A DNA stretch of 64,000 nucleotides from Methylophilaceae bacterium (GTDB lineage Bacteria > Pseudomonadota > Gammaproteobacteria > Burkholderiales > Methylophilaceae), in assembly GCA_013141125.1 (NCBI GenBank), contig JABFRO010000002.1, positions 496,001 to 560,000 on the forward strand, in the 5' to 3' direction. A program made the position numbers and the translations under genes. This document shows, in pieces, positions 1 to 8,000 of this stretch (within the stretch, counting starts at the first letter, position 1; every line of letters begins with the position of its first letter). The notes below the pieces were generated by a model. It did no database searches. It saw only the letters and a program-made list of their open reading frames with translations, and was not told where the DNA came from.

Positions 1-38
1 ATTGATTCCAGCTTAAATTGCTTGGTTAGAGCGAGTTA

Positions 39-194
39 TTATTTAAGCTTGGTTTCTTTATAAATTACATGCTTACGTACTACTGGGTCAAACTTCTTGA
101 GCTCCAGTTTTTCTGGCATGGTGCGCTTGTTTTTGGTCGTAGTGTAGAAGTGACCAGTACCAGCACTTGATTCGAGCTTGATTTTTTCACGCAT
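39..194 (-). CDS. rpmG: 50S ribosomal protein L33
   Basis: The reading frame encodes 51 residues beginning [19 protein letters not shown] and ending in a lysine-rich tail, the usual length and sequence of bacterial L33. L33 is a small protein of the large ribosomal subunit near the E site. The CxxC zinc pairs found in some L33 paralogues are absent, so this is the zinc-independent form. The start is preceded by AAGGT about 8 bases upstream. It lies 26 bases downstream of rpmB on the same strand, the conserved rpmB-rpmG order, so the two are probably co-transcribed. Confidence 0.96.
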   Translation of the reverse strand: MREKIKLESSAGTGHFYTTTKNKRTMPEKLELKKFDPVVRKHVIYKETKLK

Positions 195-220
195 GATGTT
201 TACCTTAAATCCTAATGCAG

Positions 221-457
221 TTAGATTTTTTCGCCGTTTGCACGCAAATTAGCTAAAACTGCATCAATGCCGTTCTTGTCAATTGTACGCAATGCGGCGT
301 TAGTTATACGCATACTTACCCAACGATTTTCGCTTTCAACCCAGAATTTGCGGTTTTGCAAATTAGGCAGAAAACGACGCTTAGTTTTGTTATTTGCATG
401 AGAAACATTGTTTCCAACCATCGGCTTTTTGCCGGTTACCTGACAGACACGTGCCAT
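221..457 (-). CDS. rpmB: 50S ribosomal protein L28
   Basis: This encodes 78 residues starting [20 protein letters not shown], the typical L28 N-terminus, with the conserved RRFLPNLQ stretch and a C-terminus rich in basic residues. A longer frame runs upstream to 502, but the internal ATG at 457 matches the family start and has GGAG about 7 bases upstream. L28 is a structural protein of the 50S subunit. It is the first gene of the rpmB-rpmG pair. Confidence 0.97.
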   Translation of the reverse strand: MARVCQVTGKKPMVGNNVSHANNKTKRRFLPNLQNRKFWVESENRWVSMRITNAALRTIDKNGIDAVLANLRANGEKI

Positions 458-532
458 GGCAGACTCCAAAATTCGAAAGAGCGCATTTATACCATAAATC
501 ACGACTAATATTCAAGTTATTCCAGAATATTA

Positions 533-985
533 TTAATGTTTTCCCGTGCTACCAAACCCATCTTCACCTCGAATAGACGCTGTAAACTCATCTACCAAGT
601 TGAAATTGGCCTGTACTACGGGAACAATAACAAGCTGTGCGATTCGCTCCATTGGATTAAGTAGAAATGGCACGTGACTACGATTCCAACAAGAAACGAG
701 CAATTGCCCTTGATAATCTGAATCAATCAAACCAACCAGATTACCTAATACAATGCCATGCTTATGCCCAAGGCCTGAGCGCGGCAGGATGATGGCGGCA
801 TAGTTGGCGTCTGCCAAATGAATGGCTATACCTGTTGGGATCATGGTGGTTTCACCGGGAGCCAGAGTTTTGACATGCTCGATGCAGGCACGCAAGTCCA
901 AGCCAGCAGAACCCGATGTAGCATAGGCTGGCATTAAATTGTGCAAGCGCGCATCCAGAATTTTTAAATCAACGTTTAGGGACAT
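533..985 (-). CDS. dut: dUTP diphosphatase
   Basis: This 150-residue protein is a homotrimeric dUTPase, which hydrolyses dUTP to dUMP and pyrophosphate, keeping uracil out of DNA and feeding dTMP synthesis. The five family motifs appear in order: [10 protein letters not shown] near residue 25, [10 protein letters not shown] near 68, [11 protein letters not shown] near 85, PMERIAQLV near 111, and the C-terminal arm [10 protein letters not shown]. The arm usually reads RGxGGFG, so the Asp in the second Gly position is a small departure. The gene starts 27 bases after coaBC on the same strand, a common proteobacterial pairing. Confidence 0.96.
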   Translation of the reverse strand: MSLNVDLKILDARLHNLMPAYATSGSAGLDLRACIEHVKTLAPGETTMIPTGIAIHLADANYAAIILPRSGLGHKHGIVLGNLVGLIDSDYQGQLLVSCWNRSHVPFLLNPMERIAQLVIVPVVQANFNLVDEFTASIRGEDGFGSTGKH

Positions 986-1012
986 AGTTTGGTTTCTCGT
1001 AAAATATGAGGT

Positions 1013-2191
1013 TTATTTCAGCATATTAGCCACATGTTGCAATAACATACGAGCCAATACAATTTTGGGTGCATGTGGTAGCTGGTAGCTACCGTAGTCA
1101 TCCAGTAAAGTTAGCGAGCTTTCATCCTTGCCGATGGCATCGCTTGCCAGATTGGCCGCAATGAGCGGTAGTTTTTTGCGCAAACGTTTTTGCTCTGCGT
1201 ATTCCAGCAAGTTTTCACTTTCAGCCGCGAAGCCTATGCAAAAAGGCGCATTGGGTAGATGGCTTACGCTTGCAAGAATGTCGGTATTAGGCGTAAGTTC
1301 CAGCGTTAAGTTCTGATCGTTTTTCTTGATTTTTCGTGTACTAGTAATGCTGGGTCGATAATCCGCCACTGCCGCCACGGCAATGAAAATGTCTTGTTGT
1401 GCGATTTTGTCCAAGACGGCCGTTAGCATATCTTGTGCACTAATAACTTTGATTGTTTTTGCATTTAGTGGTGCGATGAGCGTTGTCGGACCACTCACCA
1501 GAGTGACTGTAGCCCCCATTTCAATAGCTGCCTGTGCAATGCTGTAGCCCATTTTCCCCGAGCTGAAATTGGTAATGGCGCGCACAGGATCAATTGCTTC
1601 TATGGTGGGGCCGGCGGTAATAAGTATTCGCTTACCTGTGAGAAGCTTTGGCTGTTGGCTAGATTCAATAGCTGAAACTAGCTGTTCAGGCTCTAGCATG
1701 CGACCGAGACCGACTTCACCACAGGCTTGTTCGCCACTGTTCGGACCGAGTATTTGTATGCCATCCTGGTGAAGTTGGCGGATATTACGTTGTGTGGCCG
1801 GGTTTTCCCACATTTGCTTATTCATGGCTGGAGCTACCAAAAGCGGACAATCTCGGGCGAGACAAATGGTTGATAGCAGGTCATCAGCAATGCCATGCGC
1901 TAGTTTTGCTAAAAAATCGGCACTGGCTGGAGCAATCAAGATGCCACCAGTCACGCGAGATAACTCGATATGCGCCATACCATGGTTGGTGCTGCCATTC
2001 CACATGTCAGTAAATACTGGCTTACCTGAAAGTGCCTGCATCGTCATGGGGGTGATGAATTGGCAAGCAGCCTCTGTCATCACAACTTGCACTTCAATCT
2101 CTTGCTTGATAAGTAGGCGAACTAATTCAGCGGATTTGTAAGCTGCGATTCCTCCAGTAATGCCCAAAACTAAGTGATTGATTTTTTGCAT
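1013..2191 (-). CDS. coaBC: Bifunctional phosphopantothenoylcysteine decarboxylase / phosphopantothenate-cysteine ligase
   Basis: This 392-residue protein carries out two steps of coenzyme A synthesis: CTP-dependent ligation of cysteine to 4'-phosphopantothenate, then flavin-dependent decarboxylation to 4'-phosphopantetheine. The N-terminal CoaC flavoprotein domain (about residues 1-185) begins LVLGITGGIAAYKS and contains the conserved His region MAHIELSR and the PAMNKQMWENPA substrate clamp. The C-terminal CoaB domain (about 190-392) begins ILITAGPTIEAIDPVR with NFSSGKMG. It is divergent from the gene at 2257, with about 65 bases between them, and precedes dut. Confidence 0.97.
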   Translation of the reverse strand: MQKINHLVLGITGGIAAYKSAELVRLLIKQEIEVQVVMTEAACQFITPMTMQALSGKPVFTDMWNGSTNHGMAHIELSRVTGGILIAPASADFLAKLAHGIADDLLSTICLARDCPLLVAPAMNKQMWENPATQRNIRQLHQDGIQILGPNSGEQACGEVGLGRMLEPEQLVSAIESSQQPKLLTGKRILITAGPTIEAIDPVRAITNFSSGKMGYSIAQAAIEMGATVTLVSGPTTLIAPLNAKTIKVISAQDMLTAVLDKIAQQDIFIAVAAVADYRPSITSTRKIKKNDQNLTLELTPNTDILASVSHLPNAPFCIGFAAESENLLEYAEQKRLRKKLPLIAANLASDAIGKDESSLTLLDDYGSYQLPHAPKIVLARMLLQHVANMLK

Positions 2192-2256
2192 GCGAGGCTA
2201 ACTTTATGTAATGCTTTTATTTTAATACCAAACCTAGTTAGATGGACTGAAAATCA

Positions 2257-3063
2257 ATGTGGCGAAAACTACGAATTTTAATATTGCTATTTATATTAGC
2301 GACGGTAGCTCAAGAAGCCTTAATGAAAAATGGTGCGCCGGACTGGGAGAAAACTTTATACGTTAATCTTTATCCCATCAATGCGGATGGTAGTAACGCT
2401 TCCGCAAAAGCCATACGCAACTTGGCATCTGGTCAGCAAGAGGAAATGGAAAGTTATTTCAGCGAAGAGGCTACCAGGTTGGGCTTGCCTTTGAGAAAAC
2501 CATTTGCGATTAGACTAGGTTCTGAGGTTAAAGCCCTGCCGCCTGAACCCTCCTTTGGCGCGTTGAATACCCTATTTTGGAGTTTGAAATTCCGTTGCTG
2601 GGCTTTTCAACATAGTCCTGAAACCAAAGTGCCAGCGAATATTCGACTGTTTGTTTTGTATCATGACCCAGCAACACATCCTGTGTTAAAGCATTCCACG
2701 GCACTGAGTAAAGGCCGCGTTGGCATGGTCAATGTGTTTGCCGATTCCGCTTACATTAAGCAAAACGATGTGATTATCGCCCACGAGTTATTACACACTG
2801 TAGATGCCACCGATAAATACAATCTTGAAGATAACCAGCCGATTTACCCAGTGGGATATGCCGAGCCAGATAAAAAGCCTTTGTATCCACAGCAGGTTGC
2901 CGAGCTGATGGCTGGTCGCAGACCAATTTCAGAAGCTCAAGCGGAAATTCCTGAAAGCTTGGCGCAAACCCTCATCGGCGATTTAACTGCACGTGAAATT
3001 GGCTGGTTTAAAGCGCCGCGCCAAAGCTTGCGAAAGTTTCCTCAGTTAAAGCCCGTAGATTAA
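2257..3063 (+). CDS. Membrane-anchored putative zinc metalloprotease (HELLH protein)
   Basis: This is a 268-residue protein of unknown substrate. Residues 5-22 (LRILILLFILATVAQEAL) form one N-terminal membrane anchor or uncleaved signal, placing the rest in the periplasm. Near residue 173 the motif IIAHELLHTVDATDKY has the HExxH zinc-binding form, followed by an Asp that could be a third ligand (HExxHxxxxxD). The remainder resembles conserved hypothetical proteins of betaproteobacteria, but I cannot name a family. It is divergent from coaBC and converges with the next gene, overlapping its 3' end by 56 bases. Protease activity is inferred only from the motif. Confidence 0.75.
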   Translation: MWRKLRILILLFILATVAQEALMKNGAPDWEKTLYVNLYPINADGSNASAKAIRNLASGQQEEMESYFSEEATRLGLPLRKPFAIRLGSEVKALPPEPSFGALNTLFWSLKFRCWAFQHSPETKVPANIRLFVLYHDPATHPVLKHSTALSKGRVGMVNVFADSAYIKQNDVIIAHELLHTVDATDKYNLEDNQPIYPVGYAEPDKKPLYPQQVAELMAGRRPISEAQAEIPESLAQTLIGDLTAREIGWFKAPRQSLRKFPQLKPVD

Positions 3064-3994
3064 ATTGCGCTAGCCAAGTAGGCGGAAAGACCGGCTCGTC
3101 TTTGCTCTGTTGTAACTGATGAGCCGCAACCAAAGCGCCCAGCATAATAGACCGCCCGCAGCTATCGCCACCAGCGCGAATGTTGGCTTCAATCGCAGTG
3201 CGATAATCGGGAGCGGTTTTAGCGATATGAAAAATGATGGGCAGACCTTGTACAACGCGGCAGTTCATGCCGAAACGTTTGCCTGCAGCAACGCTATCCA
3301 ATAGGGGTTCAGCGAGCGCGTCTTCAAGCAATGGTTGAAGCGTTTCACCCGCAAAGAGCAATGCGTTGGATAGGGCTTTTTCTAAAGGCACACCGTTCAG
3401 CACGGCAAATAAAGCGGCAGCAGCACATTGCGCGGCAGAAATCGCCAGAGCGTTATTGTTGGTCACGCGCACTACCTCTTCAACGAGGCACAACAAAGCT
3501 TCCCGCGTGCCGCGATGTGTGGCCACCAAAGCGGGAAGTGCCGACAAAGCAGGAAGCTGGTCGTCATTCGAACCTGAAACCGCCGGGTATTTAGCAGGTT
3601 CGAGTGAATTTAGGGTAAGCAATAAGTAGCGCGTGGGATGATCTATATAACCCACATATGCACCACCCTCGCCAAAGTGCTGACAAAACTCCATTTGATA
3701 CGCCATGCGCTTAAATGCGCCATGTTTGGCCAAATGCTTCAGCATCAACAAACAAACCTCGCCGTAACCGCTGGAATCGCCCGCTACTTTCTTTTTATGT
3801 GCAAAAAAACTGGGCGTGCCTGAATAATCGTCCAGATTGGGTGATAAAAACGTCAAACCTTTTACCGCTTCAATTTCTGCAATACGCACCGGACAATATA
3901 ACCAGTGCAAACCCAGCGATGCGGCATCAGCGATAAGCGCGCCTAGAATGGCGGTGGTGTTAATGCGCGTTATCGTAGTTACAGAAGCTTTCAT
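3008..3994 (-). CDS. ADP-ribosylglycohydrolase / crystallin J1 family protein
   Basis: This 328-residue protein has the all-helical ADP-ribosylglycohydrolase fold signature: GALIADAASLGLHWLY at the N-terminus and RAGGDSCGRSIMLGAL near residue 280. True ADP-ribosylhydrolases use a TDD-type motif after the first block and a GGDxDT motif near the end to bind two Mg2+ ions. Here the first region reads AGDSSGYGEV and the last GGDSCGRS, so several metal-binding Asp residues appear to be missing. The family assignment is fairly secure, the enzymatic function is not. It ends inside the convergent gene at 2257-3063 and its start overlaps the stop of the gene at 3991 by 4 bases. Confidence 0.8.
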   Translation of the reverse strand: MKASVTTITRINTTAILGALIADAASLGLHWLYCPVRIAEIEAVKGLTFLSPNLDDYSGTPSFFAHKKKVAGDSSGYGEVCLLMLKHLAKHGAFKRMAYQMEFCQHFGEGGAYVGYIDHPTRYLLLTLNSLEPAKYPAVSGSNDDQLPALSALPALVATHRGTREALLCLVEEVVRVTNNNALAISAAQCAAAALFAVLNGVPLEKALSNALLFAGETLQPLLEDALAEPLLDSVAAGKRFGMNCRVVQGLPIIFHIAKTAPDYRTAIEANIRAGGDSCGRSIMLGALVAAHQLQQSKDEPVFPPTWLAQFNLRALTEETFASFGAAL

Positions 3995-4662
3995 AAAGCA
4001 GACTCTTTAGCATTGGATTGTTGATCGGAGCTTTTCTTGCCCGGCTCGGGCTTGTGATTGAATTGGAGTTTATCCAAATCTGGCAATCCCATAATGGGAG
4101 AATACATAATATCAGTGGGATCAATCGATCTTTTCCAGCCAAAATGCATTTCACCGATAGCGCGCAAGAGCATTTTTATAAAACGTGATAAGGTTAAAGC
4201 TTCATTGACGGTTTTATCATCTGAAACTTCTATCATCCTTGCCAACGAGATTACGGACGTATTCAGACTGGTATCATGGAATGAAAACTGATACCGAAAA
4301 TTGCCGGATCGGTTGTTAATGTCTTTTGTTGTAAGAATCACGAAATAGGTTTTGGCGGATGTTTCAGGCAAAGATTTAATTACATTCTGGGATATTGCCA
4401 AAATATCTTCTGCGGCATATTGATTTATTCCTGCAATGGGACTTAAACCAAGCTCACCTAAGCGCAGAGAGCTTTTGACTCTAATGCCAAGGCCTTTGGA
4501 TAGCGTCGTCGCGATATCAGAAGATAGCTGTTCAGGGAAATCATTTAAAGGCACCAGATAAACGTCTATCGAATCGAGATGGCTCTCTTCCACAAGTGCA
4601 CCGCTTGCGCTCGAAAAGGTGAGTGCTAACACCAAGCAGATAAAAGTCAGAATTGTTTTCAT
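3991..4662 (-). CDS. Secreted archaemetzincin-like protein lacking the catalytic motif
   Basis: This 223-residue protein begins with a signal peptide (MKTILTFICLVLALTFSSASG, about 21 residues). The mature part follows the archaemetzincin layout. It opens with YLVPLNDFP, then has QYAAEDIL, then VILTTKDINNRSGNFRYQF, then SVISLARM, and finally a Met-turn-like DIMYSP. Where the family has HExxHxxGxxH, this protein reads AIGEMHFGWKRS, so no zinc ligand is retained. It is probably a periplasmic binding or structural relative rather than a protease. A GAGGAG ribosome site lies just before the start. It overlaps the crystallin J1-like gene downstream. The family assignment is from pattern recognition only. 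Confidence 0.65.
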   Translation of the reverse strand: MKTILTFICLVLALTFSSASGALVEESHLDSIDVYLVPLNDFPEQLSSDIATTLSKGLGIRVKSSLRLGELGLSPIAGINQYAAEDILAISQNVIKSLPETSAKTYFVILTTKDINNRSGNFRYQFSFHDTSLNTSVISLARMIEVSDDKTVNEALTLSRFIKMLLRAIGEMHFGWKRSIDPTDIMYSPIMGLPDLDKLQFNHKPEPGKKSSDQQSNAKESAL

Positions 4663-4684
4663 AGAAACTCCTCGAGTACCTTGT

Positions 4685-5596
4685 TTATTCCCACTCCAAC
4701 ATAGGGTAAATCAAATTCACATTACGGCGATTAATCGTCTCAAATAACACCCAGTTGTTTTTTTCTGAAGCCGCCGCTGTACCCATAGTTTTTTCCATGG
4801 ATTCCCCTTTTTTAATGCTGGCGCGAATATCACTTAACAATAACGCCAAATAGCGCTCTTCATTATTTAACGCGGTTTGGCTATGGCTGACCACCGCGCC
4901 ATGCCCAGGAACCATGCGCTTGGCTGAACTTGTTTTAAGCGTTTTAACAGCCTCCAGCCAGCCTTTAAGATCGCCATCAAAAGAAGGCGTGCGCTCCACA
5001 AATAACAAATCACCCGTCCACAAGCTTGCTGTTTTGTTATCTAACACCGTCAAATCATTATTGGTGTGTGCAGTCGGATAAGCCGTGAGTTCCAGCTGAC
5101 GATCACCCAAGTCCAGCGTCATATTTTTTTGTACGGCAATACTCGGTTTGATGAATACACTCCCGGTAAACTCCGCACCCAGCCAATTTTCATTGATGCG
5201 CAAATAAGTTTCCTTGCGTTGATCCATGGCCTCTGCGAGTTTGTAATGTCCTACAAATTCCGCTTTGTCTTCAACAAACGCGGCATTACCGAATATATGG
5301 TCAGGATGCACATGCGTATTAATGACATACAAAATAGGCAGGGGTGTGACCACGCGCACCGCCTCACGCAAACTTTTGCCTATTTTCAGACTGCCGCCTG
5401 AATCAATCACCGCAACGCCTTTACTTCCTACTATAAAGCCGATATTGCAAATATCGCCGTGATAGCCTTCCGACAAATCCTCATGCACGCCTTGATGCAC
5501 ATAAACACCTGTCGCGATTTCTGTTACTGGCAAGGGCTCCGCTTGTGCTTGATTAATAATTAGCAGTGTAAAAAAACCTAAGAGAATTTTTAGCAT
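4685..5596 (-). CDS. Periplasmic metallo-beta-lactamase fold hydrolase, quinoprotein relay type
   Basis: This 303-residue protein starts at the internal ATG at 5596, which has AGGA 8 bases upstream and begins a clean signal peptide (MLKILLGFFTLLIINQAQA). The metallo-beta-lactamase metal motif THVHPDH is near residue 100, followed by HTNNDLTV, TGDLLF and PGHG. It resembles the SoxH-related 'quinoprotein relay system zinc metallohydrolase' group, usually found beside PQQ-dependent dehydrogenases. No such dehydrogenase or PQQ gene is visible here, so its partner must be elsewhere or its role differs. It precedes the archaemetzincin-like gene by 22 bases on the same strand. Confidence 0.8.
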   Translation of the reverse strand: MLKILLGFFTLLIINQAQAEPLPVTEIATGVYVHQGVHEDLSEGYHGDICNIGFIVGSKGVAVIDSGGSLKIGKSLREAVRVVTPLPILYVINTHVHPDHIFGNAAFVEDKAEFVGHYKLAEAMDQRKETYLRINENWLGAEFTGSVFIKPSIAVQKNMTLDLGDRQLELTAYPTAHTNNDLTVLDNKTASLWTGDLLFVERTPSFDGDLKGWLEAVKTLKTSSAKRMVPGHGAVVSHSQTALNNEERYLALLLSDIRASIKKGESMEKTMGTAAASEKNNWVLFETINRRNVNLIYPMLEWE

Positions 5597-5840
5597 GTAA
5601 TTTTTTCCTGTTGATTGAGCTTCGCAATGCCAGTGTAAGGTTTGCAAAAAATAAATGCAGTAAGACTTTAATGTTAATGGCAGAAGGAAGCCGCCTCAAG
5701 TGGGTAATAATCTTAATTATTCAAATAAATCAAGCAAGTTAATTTTAAGAGAAAATGGTAGTTGAGCAACACCTTCTCATGGAGGGCGTAGCGCCGAAGC
5801 TGAAACCAAGCCGAACTTATCTAAATTGCAAGGTAAAATA

Positions 5841-5868
5841 CGGGAATGGAAACATTCCCGATTTTTTT
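5841..5868 (+). terminator. Terminator-like hairpin enclosing the cysG start codon
   Basis: A perfect 8-bp inverted repeat (CGGGAATG and CATTCCCG) with a GAAA tetraloop is followed by A and seven Ts. The ATG of cysG (5846-5848) is inside the left arm. It has the form of an intrinsic terminator or attenuator, but whether it works as one is unknown. Confidence 0.5.
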
Positions 5869-7276
5869 GAAATTAAAAGGCCGCCGTTGCGTGGTGATAG
5901 GCGGCGGCGAAGTGGCGGCGCGTAAAGTCAGCATGTTGCTGAAGGCGGGTGCGACTATCGAGGTCATCGCCCCTGAGTTCTGTTCTGCATTATCTGATTT
6001 ATTTACAGCAGGAAAGATTGCATATACCCATGCGCTTTTTACGCCTTTGCAGTTGGATGAGGCTTGCCTAGTTATTGCGGCAACCAATAGTCCGGCAATA
6101 AACCAAGAGGTTTCGCAAGCCGCGCAACAAAAAAATATTCCCGTCAATGTCGTGGATTCTCCTGAATTATGTACGTTTACCATGCCTTCCATTGTGGATC
6201 GCTCGCCGATTGTGATAGCAATTTCCAGCAGCGGTGTGGCTCCTGTGCTGGCACGCCAGATTCGTAGCAAAATTGAAACGATGGTGCCAGCTACTTATGG
6301 CCGTCTGGCGGTGTTGGCGGCAGAGTTCCGCGATAGGGTCAAACAGCGTTTTAGTGTAATGCAGGAGCGCCGTATTTTCTGGGAGGACGTGTTTCAGGGT
6401 TCCATTGCCGAACAAGTGTTTTCGGGGCAAGAATCATCCGCACGCGCCGCTTTGCAAGATGTGTTGGCAGGCAAAGTGCAAACCACGCCACGCGGCGAAG
6501 TTTATTTGGTGGGTGGCGGGCCGGGCGACCCGGATCTGCTGACTTTTCGCGCACTAAGGCTGATGCAGCAGGCAGATGTTTGTGTTTACGACAAGCTGGT
6601 AAGCCCCGAAGTGATGGCGCTGGTGCGGCGTGATGCGGCTTTGGTTTACGTGGGTAAGGCACGCGATCAACACACACTGCCGCAGGAAGAAATCAATGCC
6701 TTATTGGTGAAGCTGGCAAAGGAAGGCAAGCGTGTGTTACGTCTGAAAGGCGGCGATCCGTTCATTTTTGGACGTGGCGGCGAGGAGATTGAAACCTTGA
6801 TGGAGCTGGGTATTCCGTTTCAGGTGGTACCCGGTATCACCGCCGCTAGTGGCGTTTCCAGTTATGCGGGTATTCCGCTTACGCATCGTGATTATGCGCA
6901 GTCATGTATTTTTACTACTGGGCATTTACGCGCTAAAGCAAACTCAAGCGACCATGGGAATGCGAAAGAAAGTACTGTCGATCTGGATTGGCTAGCGCTG
7001 GCGCGCCCCAATCAGACCGTGGTTATTTATATGGGCTTGGTTGGTTTGCCGGACATCTGTCGCCAATTGATAGCACATGGTTTGGCGGAAACTACACCTG
7101 CTGCAGTGGTGCAACAAGGCACGACTCTAAAGCAGCGCGTGGTGGTGGCAGATTTGCAAACACTGGCCGAAAAAGTTGCCGTCGCCGAAATGAAGCCGCC
7201 GTGCCTGATTATCATTGGTGGCGTAGTGAACTTAAGGGAAAAGTTGGCCTGGTTTGAGCCGAATGCGCCCATATGA
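5846..7276 (+). CDS. cysG: Siroheme synthase (multifunctional CysG)
   Basis: This 476-residue trifunctional enzyme makes siroheme from uroporphyrinogen III by two SAM-dependent methylations, NAD-dependent dehydrogenation and iron chelation. The N-terminal CysG-B half begins METFPIFLKLKGRRCVVIGGG with the NAD-binding GGGEVAARK and the MPSIVDRSP segment. The C-terminal SUMT half (from about residue 215) shows VYLVGGGPGDPDLLT, RLKGGDPFIFGRGGEE and VVPGITAASG. The METFPIF start matches E. coli CysG (MDHLPIF), fixing the start inside the hairpin at 5841-5868. Siroheme serves sulfite and nitrite reductases, none of which are in the window. It converges with the response regulator gene. Confidence 0.96.
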   Translation: METFPIFLKLKGRRCVVIGGGEVAARKVSMLLKAGATIEVIAPEFCSALSDLFTAGKIAYTHALFTPLQLDEACLVIAATNSPAINQEVSQAAQQKNIPVNVVDSPELCTFTMPSIVDRSPIVIAISSSGVAPVLARQIRSKIETMVPATYGRLAVLAAEFRDRVKQRFSVMQERRIFWEDVFQGSIAEQVFSGQESSARAALQDVLAGKVQTTPRGEVYLVGGGPGDPDLLTFRALRLMQQADVCVYDKLVSPEVMALVRRDAALVYVGKARDQHTLPQEEINALLVKLAKEGKRVLRLKGGDPFIFGRGGEEIETLMELGIPFQVVPGITAASGVSSYAGIPLTHRDYAQSCIFTTGHLRAKANSSDHGNAKESTVDLDWLALARPNQTVVIYMGLVGLPDICRQLIAHGLAETTPAAVVQQGTTLKQRVVVADLQTLAEKVAVAEMKPPCLIIIGGVVNLREKLAWFEPNAPI

Positions 7277-7298
7277 GTGAAAATGTGTCCCCTGACAG

Positions 7299-7949
7299 TC
7301 ATTCTTCTTCTACCAGGTGGTTCTTAATGGCGTAATGCGTGAGTTCGGCATTGTTACGCAATTGCATTTTTTCCAATAATCGTGCGCGGTAAACGCTGAC
7401 GGTCTTAACTGAAAGGCATAGCTTGAGGGCAATGTCGCCGACGGATAAGCCGGATGCAATCATGGATAAAGTCTGAAACTCCCGGTCAGACAAGGTTTCA
7501 TGCAAGGCTTTTTCTGTATCTACACCAATCTGATTAGCCAATGCTTCGGCAACCCCGGCGCTGAGATATTTTTTGCCTTTGGCCACGGTGCGAATAGCGA
7601 GTACCAGTTCAGAAGAGGCACTTTGTTTGCTGACATAACCAGAAGCACCCGCTTTGAGCGAGCGAATGGCGTATTGATCTTCTTTGTGCATGGAGAGCAT
7701 TAATACAGCGAGTTGCGGATTATCTTTTTTGATGATTTTTAACGCTTCAATGCCATTGCGATCAGGCAGCGAAATATCTAGCAGCATGATGTTAGCATTG
7801 GTAGTACGCGCTAGCGAAATAGCTTCCGCTGCAGTTTGTGCTTCTGCGACCACCAAAATATCTTCAGTTTCAGAGAGAATCTGTTTAAGACCCTCTCTTA
7901 AAATGGAATGGTCGTCAGCGATTAAGACTTGAATAATAGGTGTGGTCAT
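7299..7949 (-). CDS. NarL/LuxR-type response regulator
   Basis: This 216-residue regulator has an N-terminal receiver domain with the acidic pair ADD at residues 11-13, the phospho-acceptor Asp58 in MLLDISLPD, and the conserved Lys in SKQSA. The C-terminal LuxR helix-turn-helix begins LSDREFQTLSMIASG and includes SVKTVSVYRARLLEKM. It lies 51 bases downstream of the sensor kinase gene on the same strand, so the two form a cognate pair. Target genes cannot be read from the sequence; the divergent flhDC operon is a reasonable guess. Confidence 0.93.
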   Translation of the reverse strand: MTTPIIQVLIADDHSILREGLKQILSETEDILVVAEAQTAAEAISLARTTNANIMLLDISLPDRNGIEALKIIKKDNPQLAVLMLSMHKEDQYAIRSLKAGASGYVSKQSASSELVLAIRTVAKGKKYLSAGVAEALANQIGVDTEKALHETLSDREFQTLSMIASGLSVGDIALKLCLSVKTVSVYRARLLEKMQLRNNAELTHYAIKNHLVEEE

Positions 7950-8000
7950 AGAGGCTTTTGTAACAGGCTTTTAAAAAGGTAATTTACGCTGAATTTTACG

